Assembly (NCBI RefSeq): GCF_963675165.1
Contig: NC_087386.1
Span: forward strand, 214,001 to 278,000
DNA length: 64,000 nucleotides
Reading direction: 5' to 3'
From: Halichondria panicea
Taxonomy: Eukaryota > Porifera > Demospongiae > Suberitida > Halichondriidae
The notes beneath the pieces are model-generated. The model worked only from the letters and a program-made list of their open reading frames with translations, had not been told where the DNA came from and did not search any database. Shown here in pieces: positions 32,420 through 54,900 of this stretch (the first letter of the stretch is position 1; every line of letters starts with the position of its first letter). Position numbers and translations under genes: made by a program.

Positions 32420-33264
32420 CTAAAAGTCTTGGAATTCCTGTTGTCTTCGTTTGCATGAACATGTGCATTGTAGGTCACACCTATACCAGCAGTCATACAC
32501 AGTTACCACTAGAGCAATCAGCCAATAGAGTGCCATGAAGAATGAGATGAGTCCAGTGCTCACAAGCATACTGATCATGATGAGGTCATCACAGGAACGT
32601 CTGTCCATGTTCCATATCGGATACACTAGAGCAGAGTAAACTATACTCCACACACTCCATCCACTCACACACACAGTGCTTATCAGAAACCACGCCAGAG
32701 CTAACACACCACAGCTCAGCTTCTTGATAGCACAGAGGAGCAGAGAGGCACTTACATCACAGGCTATGAGAGCAACTCCAGTGATAATCAGCTGCAGTTG
32801 TACTGGGTATTGCAGTCCAGGCTGAAACTGTAGAGCCAATGTGCAGTTGACAAAGGGGATGATTGAGTCCGCCGGGTTGTACCCAAACACTCCTGCACAA
32901 TGTTATATAATAATAGCACTGACTCATACTAAACTCTGCATATATTATCTTACCAATAATGACTGCAGTGATCCCGAGCAGTAAGGGCAGTAGGTGGATG
33001 AGGATGATGAACACACGGATTACTGTCAGTGTGGGAATGTGTAGGTGTGTGCAATGAGTTAAGTCTACTGTGTATTGTTTGAGCATATTCATGGTGTGCT
33101 GGCGATGCTAAGGGATGGATTTGAGTAAACTAATACTATTATGTATGGAAGTTAAGTTAATGGAGCGCTGCACACATAAGAAAGTAACTGTACCTTTGTA
33201 GTCCTCAAATATTGCCTCAGAATAGAGAATAAACTTCTTGTTGATAGTTTTCCTTCCTCCAGCC
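32420..33264 (-). CDS. four-TM membrane protein, unrecognised
   Basis: Three exons: 33264-33192 (MAGGRKTINKKFILYSEAIF), ~33020-32955 (first helix IRVFIILIHLLPLLLGITAV) and ~32892-32420. Helices 2-4 are in the last exon: LQLIITGVALIACDVSASLL, LAWFLISTVCVSGWSVWSIV and MLVSTGLISFFMALYWLIAL. About 204 residues, with a basic N-terminus and a cytoplasmic Cys-rich tail (CDLQCTCSCKRRQQ) that could be palmitoylated. The loop between helices 1 and 2 is about 40 residues. Claudin-like or tetraspan-like in layout, but without the claudin W-GLW-C-C or tetraspanin CCG signature, so the family is unknown. Confidence 0.65.
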
Positions 33265-34089
33265 ATTTCAGACCAACAGACACTCTGCACAAGCAAGCAA
33301 GAAAGAGTGAGAGTGAGGCCAGCTACACACACTGTACAGCAGTACTATACTGGGTCATCTACACATTTACACTGTGACATGCTAATCCTTGTGTGACTGA
33401 CAGTTTCAAGTTATGCAAAACAATAATTATGCTAATATACAGTAATAGTGGACTCACACAAAAGTCTCACACAACTGGTCAAGAGAAGTCCATGCAAGAA
33501 ATCTGCTACTAATAATAATCTGTCACCTACACAACTTCTGCAGTTCACATGCAACTAACCAACTGACTGCATTATTATTAATAGATGATGACAGGATATC
33601 ATAGCATTCCTGTTACCAAACTTGGCATGTATTGAAAACAGGGAAGCAATATCATCTATATTGCTGGCAGCTGGGGTCAGCCAGATAAAGGGAATTACGT
33701 AGCTAGGCTTGCCAACAGTGCACACACTCAGGGTAAATAGATGAAGTCATGATCACTCGCCTATGCTAAACCCCAAATACATGCAGACATGGTAAAGCTT
33801 TCATTTATCACTTATTTAGTTAATGATCTTTACCGTCTAAAGAAATTTCTCAATTATCTTGTTTAATATTAATGATCTTTACCATTATTTTAGCCATTTT
33901 CTCAACAATAATAATAAATTTTTTATTGCATTCCATACAAATCATTTCATCCAATAGAAGGTGTGCTACAAAATACAAAACAAAAAATAAATACAGGACA
34001 GTGCTTTCACTAGGTGGTTTTAGATAATCACTACTGACAGCGCTGGAATGGAAACAGTATACATATAAAAATATAATCGAAAAACTAGA
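33265..34089. other. intergenic, AT-rich
   Basis: Separates the starts and ends of two minus-strand genes. AT-rich unique sequence with a repeated taatgatctttacc (33820 and 33873). No gene or RNA seen; the lower end probably holds the promoter and 5' UTR of the four-TM gene. Confidence 0.5.
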
Positions 34090-46198
<12,109 letters not shown>

Positions 46199-47209
46199 AA
46201 TGATATCTATTCTCTCAGTACAGTAGAGATGCCATGAGGTTTGGCTGATTCAGCGGCTCCACCTTCAGCTAGCCTTTTACCAGCCCCACCCCCCCCATAC
46301 TTCTGTCATGATGATGGACTTATTCCGCGACGATATCCCGAGGTTAGCCACACCAAATTAATTATGGAGGTAAATTAAGTATGAATATCATTAACTTCTG
46401 ATTGGAATGTCATTCATCCTAACTAGAGCTGAGTGAGGCTTTGCAGTATGTTGGGTTGCTCTCATGAACAAATAGAAAATCTATGTACCAGATACTAGCT
46501 ACTTCGTTATAGATCTAGTAGCTATGGTGAACTCGTAACTAACACCCTGTAAAAGATGCGTTTCGTAGCTGTACAAGAGATCAGGAGTGTATGAAGATAT
46601 ACACTCATGAAGAGATCTATTGAATGATGTGCTTAGATCAGCAATCTCTATACTTTCATGATTTCACCTGACCACACCCACACACCCTCGGATGTCACCA
46701 AATACACCAAGAGGCCCAAAGATGATGACATTGGTTCTGAAGAAGAGACGATTTCCTACCAACTACTCATAGAGACACACCACCCCCTTAATTAACTCGT
46801 TAACATTGTTTATATCATAATATCTTTATAATGTTGTGAGTGCAAAACAAGTACAAGTGCTGCATGCATGACCACTAGATCTATACCAATGTAGTTAGTT
46901 CCACAATCATGCACAAGTACAGTCATGTATACTAGCCAAGCCTCTACTTCAGTGCGGCGTGGAATCGAGGCTAAAAGATTCCCTTCCTCCTACGTTTTTG
47001 ATTTGTTGCAGTTCACCCATGTAGCGTGTAGTCTGGCCACGCCCTCCCATACTTCGTATATGGTCGGGTGAACTTGCAATGAACAGTTCGTGCAGACACC
47101 CCAAGATTTTCTTGGGGTGTGAAACCGCTCGTCAAGTGCCTTGTGGGCCGTTGTGGCCTGTTGTGTAAACTGTTACGTAAGCTATTGCATCACGAAAAAG
47201 TAGCTAGAT
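46199..47209. other. intergenic upstream of the Roco gene
   Basis: No supported gene. It presumably holds the Roco promoter. Unique sequence without long repeats. Confidence 0.5.
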
Positions 47210-47434
47210 ATGGGCCTCTACTGCTGTTTGTGTGCAAATGAGTCTCTGGACAACCGAAGGCGAAAGAAGCTCAATGGTCATAGCTGTTCTGAAGCAAGAG
47301 AAGTACTTGTGCAGCTCCTTCCAGTACCTCTGCATTGCATCCCTGAAACTAGTGCTAGTGACAGTATATTGTGTCACCAGTGCGAGAAACAACTGAAGAA
47401 TGTCCATGCTCAACAAGAAAGCTATGCAAGGTAA
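47210..47434 (+). CDS. Cys-rich (zinc-finger-like) N-terminal exon, element-derived?
   Basis: Short ORF MGLYCCLCANESLDNRRRKK with a second Cys pair near its end (LCHQCEKQLKNV), giving the spacing C-C-x-C ... C-x-x-C of a small zinc-binding domain. A donor-like gcaag|gtaaag closes it at about 47430. No continuation was found apart from a low-complexity ORF at 47522-47704 made of 24-bp repeats (accattccaccagtgtcagc). It lies next to a broken helicase and looks like part of a multicopy or mobile-element-related gene. Confidence 0.35.
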   Translation: MGLYCCLCANESLDNRRRKKLNGHSCSEAREVLVQLLPVPLHCIPETSASDSILCHQCEKQLKNVHAQQESYAR

Positions 47435-47649
47435 AGAAGGAAGCAACAGAGCTAATAAATGGTCTGCTTTCAAGACATGCAGAAGATAACTTAACCACCA
47501 CCGCCAAAAAGAAGTAGAGTTATGCAGGAACCCCCCACACCACCCATTCCATCATCTGTTTCAGTACCAACCATTCCACCAGTGTCAGCAGCAACCATTC
47601 CATCAGCGTCAGCAGCAACCATTCCACCGGTGTACGTGTCAGCAGCAAC

Positions 47650-48389
47650 CATTAAAATAAGAACCATAAGAAATATTGTCTCGGAAAGGAGGGGAGGCAA
47701 TTAAAGTAGGATCGTCTATACATAACCTTCTACTGACAATGTAAAATGTTTCTGTTGTAGAGGTAGCAGTAAGTGCGTGAACACCGACATTGTCTGGAAT
47801 GAGGCTCCTTAAATCTCCAATCTCGCAACTCGAAAATCATCTCCCCAGGTTTTAACACAATGGGCTTCATCAACTACTACTGCAACGAGATTCTTTATAT
47901 ACGGTGGTGACAGAAGCATAATTATTTCGAAAAATACCCTTCGCTAATAATTATGCTCTCTGGGGAGATGAACACCAACTGAGCTTCTCCTTTCAGTACT
48001 CTGTTAATAGCACTACGGTCTGTCTGAGCTTCTCCAACGTATTCCACTGTCAATCCTCCAGCTGCACACTTTTTTTGTTGATCCATCATCAGCGAAGTGA
48101 GGGGACTAATACAAAGTACAATGCTTCCAGATGTTCCTGCAAAACAGAAAAAGGCGTATATATAGGTACACTCATACAGCAATTTTAGTTCACCTTTCAA
48201 TTGGTCAAAGGCCATAGGTAATGCAGCAAAGATTACTGACTTTCCATAGCCGGTTGGCAGTGACACAAATGTGTCCTTTCCTCCAATGATTGAATACATT
48301 GCTTTCATTTGCTCTGGCTTTAAATAATGGATCCCAATTGCTCTAGCACTCTCAATTATCACGTCTTGCATCTTCATGTGTCTTTCCAT
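47650..48389 (-). pseudogene. RecQ-family helicase fragment, frameshifted
   Basis: N-terminal half of a RecQ/BLM-like DNA helicase. Start MERHMKMQDVIIESARAIG at 48389; Walker A FVSLPTGYGKSVIFA; intron 48134-48191 (gtgaac...ttgcag); then IVLCISPLTSLMMDQQ and LVFISPESIIISEGYF. A stop and frameshift follow at about 47930. The frame resumes as LVAVVVDEAHCVKTWGDDF (DEAH box), shifts again at about 47830, then gives DLRSLIPDNVGVHALTATST and a further stop near 47640. The second RecA lobe, RQC and HRDC domains are absent. The retained intron shows it is not a processed copy. Confidence 0.75.
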
Positions 48390-48538
48390 AGTCTTGCACT
48401 ATAATTATGTACTAAATCTTGAAAGTCATAAACTAAATGTTCCACAATGATTTTTGGCCACACCTGTACCCATTCAGTGATTGCATGAATTTCACCACAC
48501 AGTGCATGGGTAACACCCACCACTACACGTTATAGTTA

Positions 48539-48641
48539 TTGACTGGTTGACTAGTAATTATGGCTTATAAACAACCAATGCCGAGGGCGCAGCCCGAGGC
48601 TGAGGTTGTTTATAAACCATAATTACTAGGCAACCAGTCAA
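48539..48641. repeat. long hairpin, 38-bp arms
   Basis: Left arm 48539-48576 begins ttgactggttgactagtaat. Right arm 48604-48641 is its reverse complement with 36 of 38 matches. The 27-bp GC-rich loop contains gccgagggcgcagcccgagg. Probably a small foldback transposon. Confidence 0.88.
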
Positions 48642-48649
48642 CAACTGAT

Positions 48650-49903
48650 TTATTTACTGCAAAAACAGCAAAACAGTCATTTGAACATCAGTGGAGACAG
48701 TCAAACTAGCTCTCACAGCCTCAGAATTATGCAGTTAGAACAATTACAGGCATAGAACTAGCAGTACTACTGTGGAGCTACATGAGCTAGACTAGCTAGG
48801 TTCAGCTAGCTGGAAGCCATGCATAAACTTTGACCAGACCCGCCCACCACTAAATGCAGCTGCAAGGTTTGTACATGTAGCTAGCTAGCTAGCTACCTGT
48901 ACCTATGTAGCTCTGAACTAGTCTGTTATTGTCAACAACACCACAGTCTACTTGTAATCCTCTACTTCTGAGCCACAGCCTTGACTACTGAGAAAGCACA
49001 GAGCAAGAATTTGACTACAGGCTTCAGCTAGTTCAGTTCAATACTGTCAAGCTTACACAACTTTTTTGAATTTTATTGCGTGCAAATGTACCAAATTTTG
49101 TCAAGATGCATCATATCAATTCAAATCTGCTGAGGAAGTAGATTATAAGAATAGTGCCTGGGGGAAGTAATTATATAATATAATTACTGGACATCACCTA
49201 GGATACAGACTGAATCAGTAAATAATATTTGGTTAACACCCAATTATCACTACTAGGTTATCTAACCGCGGCACTTAGGGCCTGACACGAGTGGTGATAG
49301 TGAAGTTCACCAGACTCGAAATCGAGACTATGTAGCGTGTAGGTTATAAACCGGGGCTCCGGAGGTAGTGGGGTGGTCGGGAAACTGGTCATCCACTTCC
49401 TACTGTCTTTCATTGTGATAGTCAGCAGGAGATCCTGGTGCCTTTCATTAGGTGGCAGCCCTACTGTCTTTCATTTGAAAGTCAGCAGCCTACAGTGGTA
49501 GTAGTTCCTTAGTTCCTTCTCCTACTGCAAAGCAGGAGGCTACTTACTGGCCAGTAGTTTTTTTATGCTTTAGGTAGCAGCCCTACTGTCTTTCATTAGG
49601 CAGTAGTTCCTCAGTGGTAACGGTTTTTTGCTGGTTGGTATAATTTTGAAAGAAAAACACAATGATATATACTTTGTGACGTCCCTATATATGTCTAGAT
49701 CATGCTTTGATATATTGTTATCACAATGGTTATACACTGAACCCCCGATAAAATAGTACAAAGCAACGTACATATAATTATATAGTTACGACATTATTAG
49801 CTCACAGTTGGTTGGGTATGGGTGCTGTACTTACGAGCGAATAAATGCATGCTCATGCAAACACAAGACCACAGCAAATTTTTTCACACTAACATTAACC
49901 ACA
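48650..49903. other. intergenic with short direct repeats
   Basis: No supported gene. Between 49380 and 49610 the words ctactgtctttcatt and gtcagcag recur four times with ggtggcagcc. (gcta)n lies at 48882-48894. Otherwise AT-rich unique DNA. Confidence 0.5.
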
Positions 49904-51753
49904 TCACAGCTTCGATGAATATTTGCTAAATCTGTCCAGTCTAAACGGTGCCAGATCATAAGATGGAGGCAGGTCCAGGGCCAACTCAGTCAGTATCTTG
50001 CCCACCACTGGAGCCAGCTTGAACCCGTGACCTGCATGGAGCGACAGTTTGTCTATATATACATGCACAGACTGACTCAATATAAACCTGAAAATCCAGC
50101 TCCAAACACAATGTTGGCATGTTTGGGATGTCTGGCAATGATCGGATTTTCATCAGGAGTTTTCTGCAAGTATTAATTGCAACACTTACAGTAACTATAG
50201 GTACCTACAGTATAGGGTATATTTCCCACGAATTTTGAATATTGCATGCTGCAGCTGCTATTCCCTAGGTTTTTCCGCAAACTTTATATCCTTGAAATAT
50301 ACTCGCTATAATTTTTATTTTTATACGATACACAGCTTACTGTGATGATGCAAGGTTCGTACACGCTTGGAGTGGTGGAGACGCCCTTGAAGTACTTCGC
50401 AATGAACTGCTTGGTACCCTCTGTGTCTGGTGAGGGCTGCTCATCCCTAGCGTCAGGTTTCACACACACTGACATGTGGGCGCAAATCTGTGCAAAGATG
50501 AGGACATGCAATTATTACAACTGTAAAACAATTTTATGCTTTCTATAATTACGAAAAATAAGAAAATTTCCTCCACTATACTTATACGGTAGGCCAGGTG
50601 TTGGTACTATACGTGTACATGACAGAGCCTCACCTTGACAAGGCCAGGGTACTCAAAGATAGGGAGGCCATAGAAAGGATGGTGGGTGGCATCGTACATA
50701 CCAAATGTGGGGAAGACATCAGGTGAGTAGTGCTCAGGATGCTCTGCCCTCCAATAAAGTACCTCTGCTCTCATTGTCTTGAATAATGAACAGTGTGTTA
50801 CAGTTATTGAGTGCATGTACAAGCTCACTTCAAACTTAAATGGTAGATGTACTCCTAGTGTGGCCATGATAGCAGGAGCCCAAGCCCCAGCAGTGATGAT
50901 CAGTCTCCTAGCTGTGAAGACTCCCTGGTCAGTGGTCACTCTGATGATGGGACCTGGAGTGATCTCCTTCACTTTGTGTCCATCTAAAAACTCTCCACCA
51001 TTCTCGGTGAACAGCCTCTGGAAACAAAATAATATCAATTAAGACATACGATCTATATACAAAGCGATGTCTTAGATGCCATCACTCCTATAGTCCTACC
51101 TGAATCACACCAACAGCTTTAGTGGCATTGAGTATACCTCCATCCTTCTCCAGTACACACTTGTGATCTGACGGCAGGTTCAACTGATGAGGATATCTCA
51201 TCATGCCCTGAGGGGAGTACATATAATTATAAGCAAAACCAGAACACAGCAAACCTCTTCAGCATTAAACACTTCATGGTCTACCCCGTGAACATTGAGA
51301 CTCTCAATCGTTCGTTTCAACTCTCGACTGTTCTTAGGTCCAAACAACAGGATACCTGTTTTACTGTACAGAGTGAAATTGGCACGTACTTATATAGCAG
51401 GTAATTATTGAACAGTGAGCTCACGTGTAGAGTTGCGTCTTTCCCTCTCGCTCTATCTGACCCCACATTTGATATGCCTCGTTCATCATTTGCACATAAT
51501 ACGCTTCATGGTAGGCACGTCTGGTGATCCTGGATCCACCGTGAGAGCTACCCCTAGTGTGTAGAGCAGAGAACTGCAGGACAGAGGTGAGTGGTCATTG
51601 AGGCTGCCTTAGCTAGTAACAGACCTGCTCCAGTAGTAACACTCTGCCTCCACCATTCTTGGTGAGGTTGTAGGCAGTCGAGCTTCCCTCAACACCAGCC
51701 CCCAACACTATCACATCGTACTCTTTGCTGCTGCTACTGCTGCCTGACTCCAT
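49904..51753 (-). CDS. peroxisomal sarcosine/pipecolate oxidase-like, copy 1
   Basis: FAD-dependent amine oxidase of the PIPOX/MSOX family, oxidising sarcosine, L-pipecolate or L-proline with release of H2O2. Starts ATG 51753. The FAD-binding Rossmann motif is [20 protein letters not shown]. Nine exons follow, with [60 protein letters not shown], then [11 protein letters not shown], whose Cys aligns with the covalent FAD-attachment Cys of the family, then the [16 protein letters not shown] block. The C-terminus is KYSSKL (TGA 49904-49906), a PTS1 peroxisomal signal. It is divergent from, and an inverted duplicate of, the gene starting at 51899. A fragment of the tacccgctatacgg MITE family lies in its intron at 50205-50318. 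Confidence 0.88.
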
Positions 51754-51898
51754 GATGGTGGCTGGAAGCTTTATACTGAGCCCAACCCCCACACGTACTT
51801 GCCACTGTACTACATGTGCAGAGACGCCCCCACATCCGCAAGGGAAGGGACTGGCCACCACAACCTTAACCACCATCGCCACAACCATCATCATCGTC
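51754..51898. promoter_or_regulatory. 145-bp spacer between divergent PIPOX genes
   Basis: The two ATGs are 145 bp apart and point outward, so this spacer must hold both promoters or both 5' UTRs. It forms the centre of a palindrome whose arms are the first exons and introns of the two genes. No TATA box near either start. Confidence 0.6.
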
Positions 51899-54582
51899 AT
51901 GGAGTCAGGCAGCAGTAGCAGCAGCAAAGAGTATGATGTGATAGTGTTGGGGGCTGGTGTTGAGGGAAGCTCGACTGCTTACAACCTCACCAAGAATGGT
52001 GGGGGAAGAGTGTTACTACTGGAGCAGGTCTGTTACTAGCTAAGGCAGCCTCAATGACCACTCACCTCGGTCCCTGCAGTTCTCTGCTCTACACACTAGG
52101 GGTAGCTCTCACGGTGGGTCCAGGATCACCAGACGTGCCTACACAAAAGCATACTATATTAAGATGATGGACGAGGCATATCGAATGTGGGATCAAATAG
52201 AGCGAGAGGGAAAGACGCAACTCTATCTGTGAGTGGTACAATGTAATTAAACCTAGAGATGAAAATTATACATTGTAGTGAGATTGATTACCTTATTGTT
52301 ACTATTATAGACGGGTAGTAATTTTAGCGTTTTCAGATTTTTCTCTGTTTTTAGGGTACTAATTTTGGCGGATTTGTAGTAAATTTATTACCAATCTCAA
52401 AAGATGTACAAGTATGAGTTTTAAGGTTGAATGAAAAGTTTGGAGTCAGATACAGATACAGATGAAAAAAGGGCTAGCTTGCTCAGCATACTCTCAAAAG
52501 TACATTCGAAAAAAATAATAAAAAATTTTTTTTTGATGAGTTTATAATTTTTAATTGCGTTTTATTATTAGCGCGTACTTAATTTACGTTAATTACAGAT
52601 TCGCTAAAATTCGATAAAATTAGTACCCGTTTACAATAAGGTATCCATTGTTCATTGTTGTGGTCCACACACACACCCACACCCACACACCACACCACAC
52701 ACCCACACCTCACACACATATACATATACATGTACACCCCCACACCCACACACACCTGTATGTGCAGCGATACTGGTCTGCTTATGTTTGGTCCCAAGAG
52801 TAGCCATTGCCTGCAAGATGCCATCAGATGTCTTGCTGAGAGTGGCACACCACACAACCGTCTCTCAGCCCAACAAGTCAGTGTCCCTCTGTGTACTATG
52901 ACGTTACTTTAACCAAGTCAGTGTCCCTCTGTGTACTATGATGTTACCTTAACCAAGTCAGTGTCCCTCTGTGTACTATGATGTTACCTTAACCAAGTCA
53001 GTGTCCCTCTGTGTACTATGATGTTACTTTAACCAAGTCAGTGTCCCTCTGTGTACTATGATGTTACTTTAACCAAGTCAGTGTCCCTCTGTGTACTATG
53101 ATGTTACCTTAACCAAGTCAGTGTCCCTCTGTGTACTATGATGTTACCTTAACCAAGTCAGTGTACTATGATGTTACCTTAACCAAGTCAGTGTCCCTCT
53201 GTGTACCATGATGTTACCTTAACCTTGCGTAGGTGATGAGCAAGTACCCCAGTCAGTTGTACCTCCCCTTCAATCATGAGGGAGTGTTTGAGAAAGATGG
53301 AGGTCTTCTCATGGCCACTAAAGCTGTGGCCACCCTGCAAGTAAGGCTTTGTGTAGTTGTGGCTTGCTCATTATACCTTGTTGGGATTTCCCTAACCCTT
53401 TTTTAGCTCATTAAAATGAATGTCTTATTGTGAATTTCTTGATACTTGTATTTCCATTATCTCCCAGAGGCTGTTCATTGAGAATGGTGGAGAGTTTTTA
53501 GATGGACACAAAGTGAAGGAGATCACTCCAGGTCCCATCATCAGAGTGACCACTGACCAGGGAGTCTTCACAGCTAGGAGACTGATCATCACTGCTGGGG
53601 CTTGGGCTCCTGCTATCATGGCCACACTAGGAGTACATCTACCATTCAAGGTACTAATAGCACATACTTCATTGTCCTTTGATGTCATGTGATCAGGTGT
53701 GTAGGACGGAGGTGCTGTATTGGAAGGCGGAGGAGCCTAAGGATTTCTCCTGGGAGAATTTCCCTGCGTTCATCTGTTACACTGACAGTGAGGACCCTTA
53801 CTACCATGTCTATGGACTGCCCATCTACGAATATCCGGGACTGGTTAAGGTAGGGCACACACGCCTCACACCTCACACACACCTCACACACACACTGCAG
53901 ATTTGCTTCCACACGAATCACAATGAGGTGGACCCTGATGCAAGAGATGCTCTCCCTGGCCCGTCCACCACTGACCTTGTGCGTCCATTTGTCCAGCGGC
54001 ACTTCAAGGGTGTGCAAACCACACCCAGTATCTACGAGGCTTGCATGTACACGGTAGGTGGGTGGGGATCGTATACCATATAGCGAGTATGAACTACCCA
54101 ATGTACTTCTAATTAAATATTTCGTATTTTAAATATTCGTACAGTAAGGTAGAAGTTTTAATTTTCGTATGATGCTCTACAATGCAAAATAACCTGCTCT
54201 ACGTTAAATCTAGGAAAGTCCTGATGAAGACCCAGTGCTGGATAGACACCCTCTCTACCCTAACATCATCATGGGGGCGGGGTTTTCAGGTGAGCCTTGT
54301 ACTTAAGAAATATGTCGATTTTCCCTGCACCATTTAAAAAAAAATCCCACACATGAATTTAAATCCGGCCAGTTAGAAGCTTATAGAAGCTGTCACATTG
54401 CAACGTTGAGCAGTTACATACTTCACTATGTGTGTTCCTTTGCCCCTCCAGGTCACGGGTTCAAGCTGGCTCCAGTGGTGGGCAAGATACTGACTGAGTT
54501 GGCCCTGGACCTGCCTTCATCTTATGATCTGGCACCGTTTAGACTGGACAGATTTACTTGGCAATCTCCTGCCAAGTTGTAG
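51899..54582 (+). CDS. peroxisomal sarcosine/pipecolate oxidase-like, copy 2
   Basis: Same family and reaction as its divergent partner. Exons: 51899-52027, 52080-52229, 52768-52876, 53233-53340, 53468-53650, 53697-53850, 53901-54053, 54214-54290 and 54452-54582. Exon 1 encodes the same 43 residues as copy 1. IYEACMYT keeps the covalent-FAD Cys. [20 protein letters not shown] follows. The C-terminus is SPAKL, also an acceptable PTS1 ([SAC]-[KRH]-L). Between exons the divergence from copy 1 is uneven: exon 1 and exon 5 are almost identical while exons 3, 6 and 7 differ strongly. Confidence 0.88.
52288..52643. mobile_element. MITE-like element, copy 2 of the 1369-1607 family
   Basis: Left end ttaccttattgttactatta...gacgggtagtaatttt; right end aaaattagtacccgtttaca ending aataaggta, an imperfect inverted copy. 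The internal text tttcagatttttctctgttt is shared with 1369-1607. Intronic in PIPOX copy 2. Confidence 0.8.
52866..53222 (+). repeat. 40-bp x~9 minisatellite repeating a 5' splice site
   Basis: Exon 3 ends cccaacaa|gtcagtgtcc at 52876. The array repeats aaccaagtcagtgtccctct plus gtgtactatgatgttacctt about nine times (one unit shortened), so every unit contains aa|gtcagt. The truncated copy at 59840-59962 has only three units. Confidence 0.9.
54072..54207. mobile_element. degenerate MITE in PIPOX copy 2 intron
   Basis: ataccatatagcgagtat at the left and aataacctgctctacgtta at the right are decayed versions of the cgtatagcggg ends. The interior has ttttcgtatgatgctctaca. Confidence 0.6.
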
Positions 54583-54900
54583 CTTTTGTTAACTAAACTG
54601 TGTGGTCTAGGAGTGATTTATTTTGTAATTAAATTTTTATTTTGATATATCAATCTCCTACTACGTCATGTGATCATGGATGATACTTTATTATTATGTC
54701 GGTCTAATTTCTCATTTCCAGGCGTACAATAGCTAGTTGTAATAGTTGTTCAATCCATATTCTTATGTCAATGAATGTTGAAATTAATTTTGAGAAGCAA
54801 TTAATTAATTGTTTAAAATTTAGAAAGAAATAGAGATGAAATCAAAATGAATTGAATTGTTGCCTAGTAACGATACAGTCAGTCCATAGCCGGAGGTGAT

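Noticed and set aside
47522-47704. Plus-strand ORF with repeated PTIPPVSAA
   Set aside because: It consists of 24-bp repeats and overlaps the antisense end of the RecQ fragment. No splice support or homology.
49290-49370. tRNA-like text (gttcaccagactcgaaatcgag)
   Set aside because: No cloverleaf can be drawn around it. Acceptor and D-arm pairing are missing.
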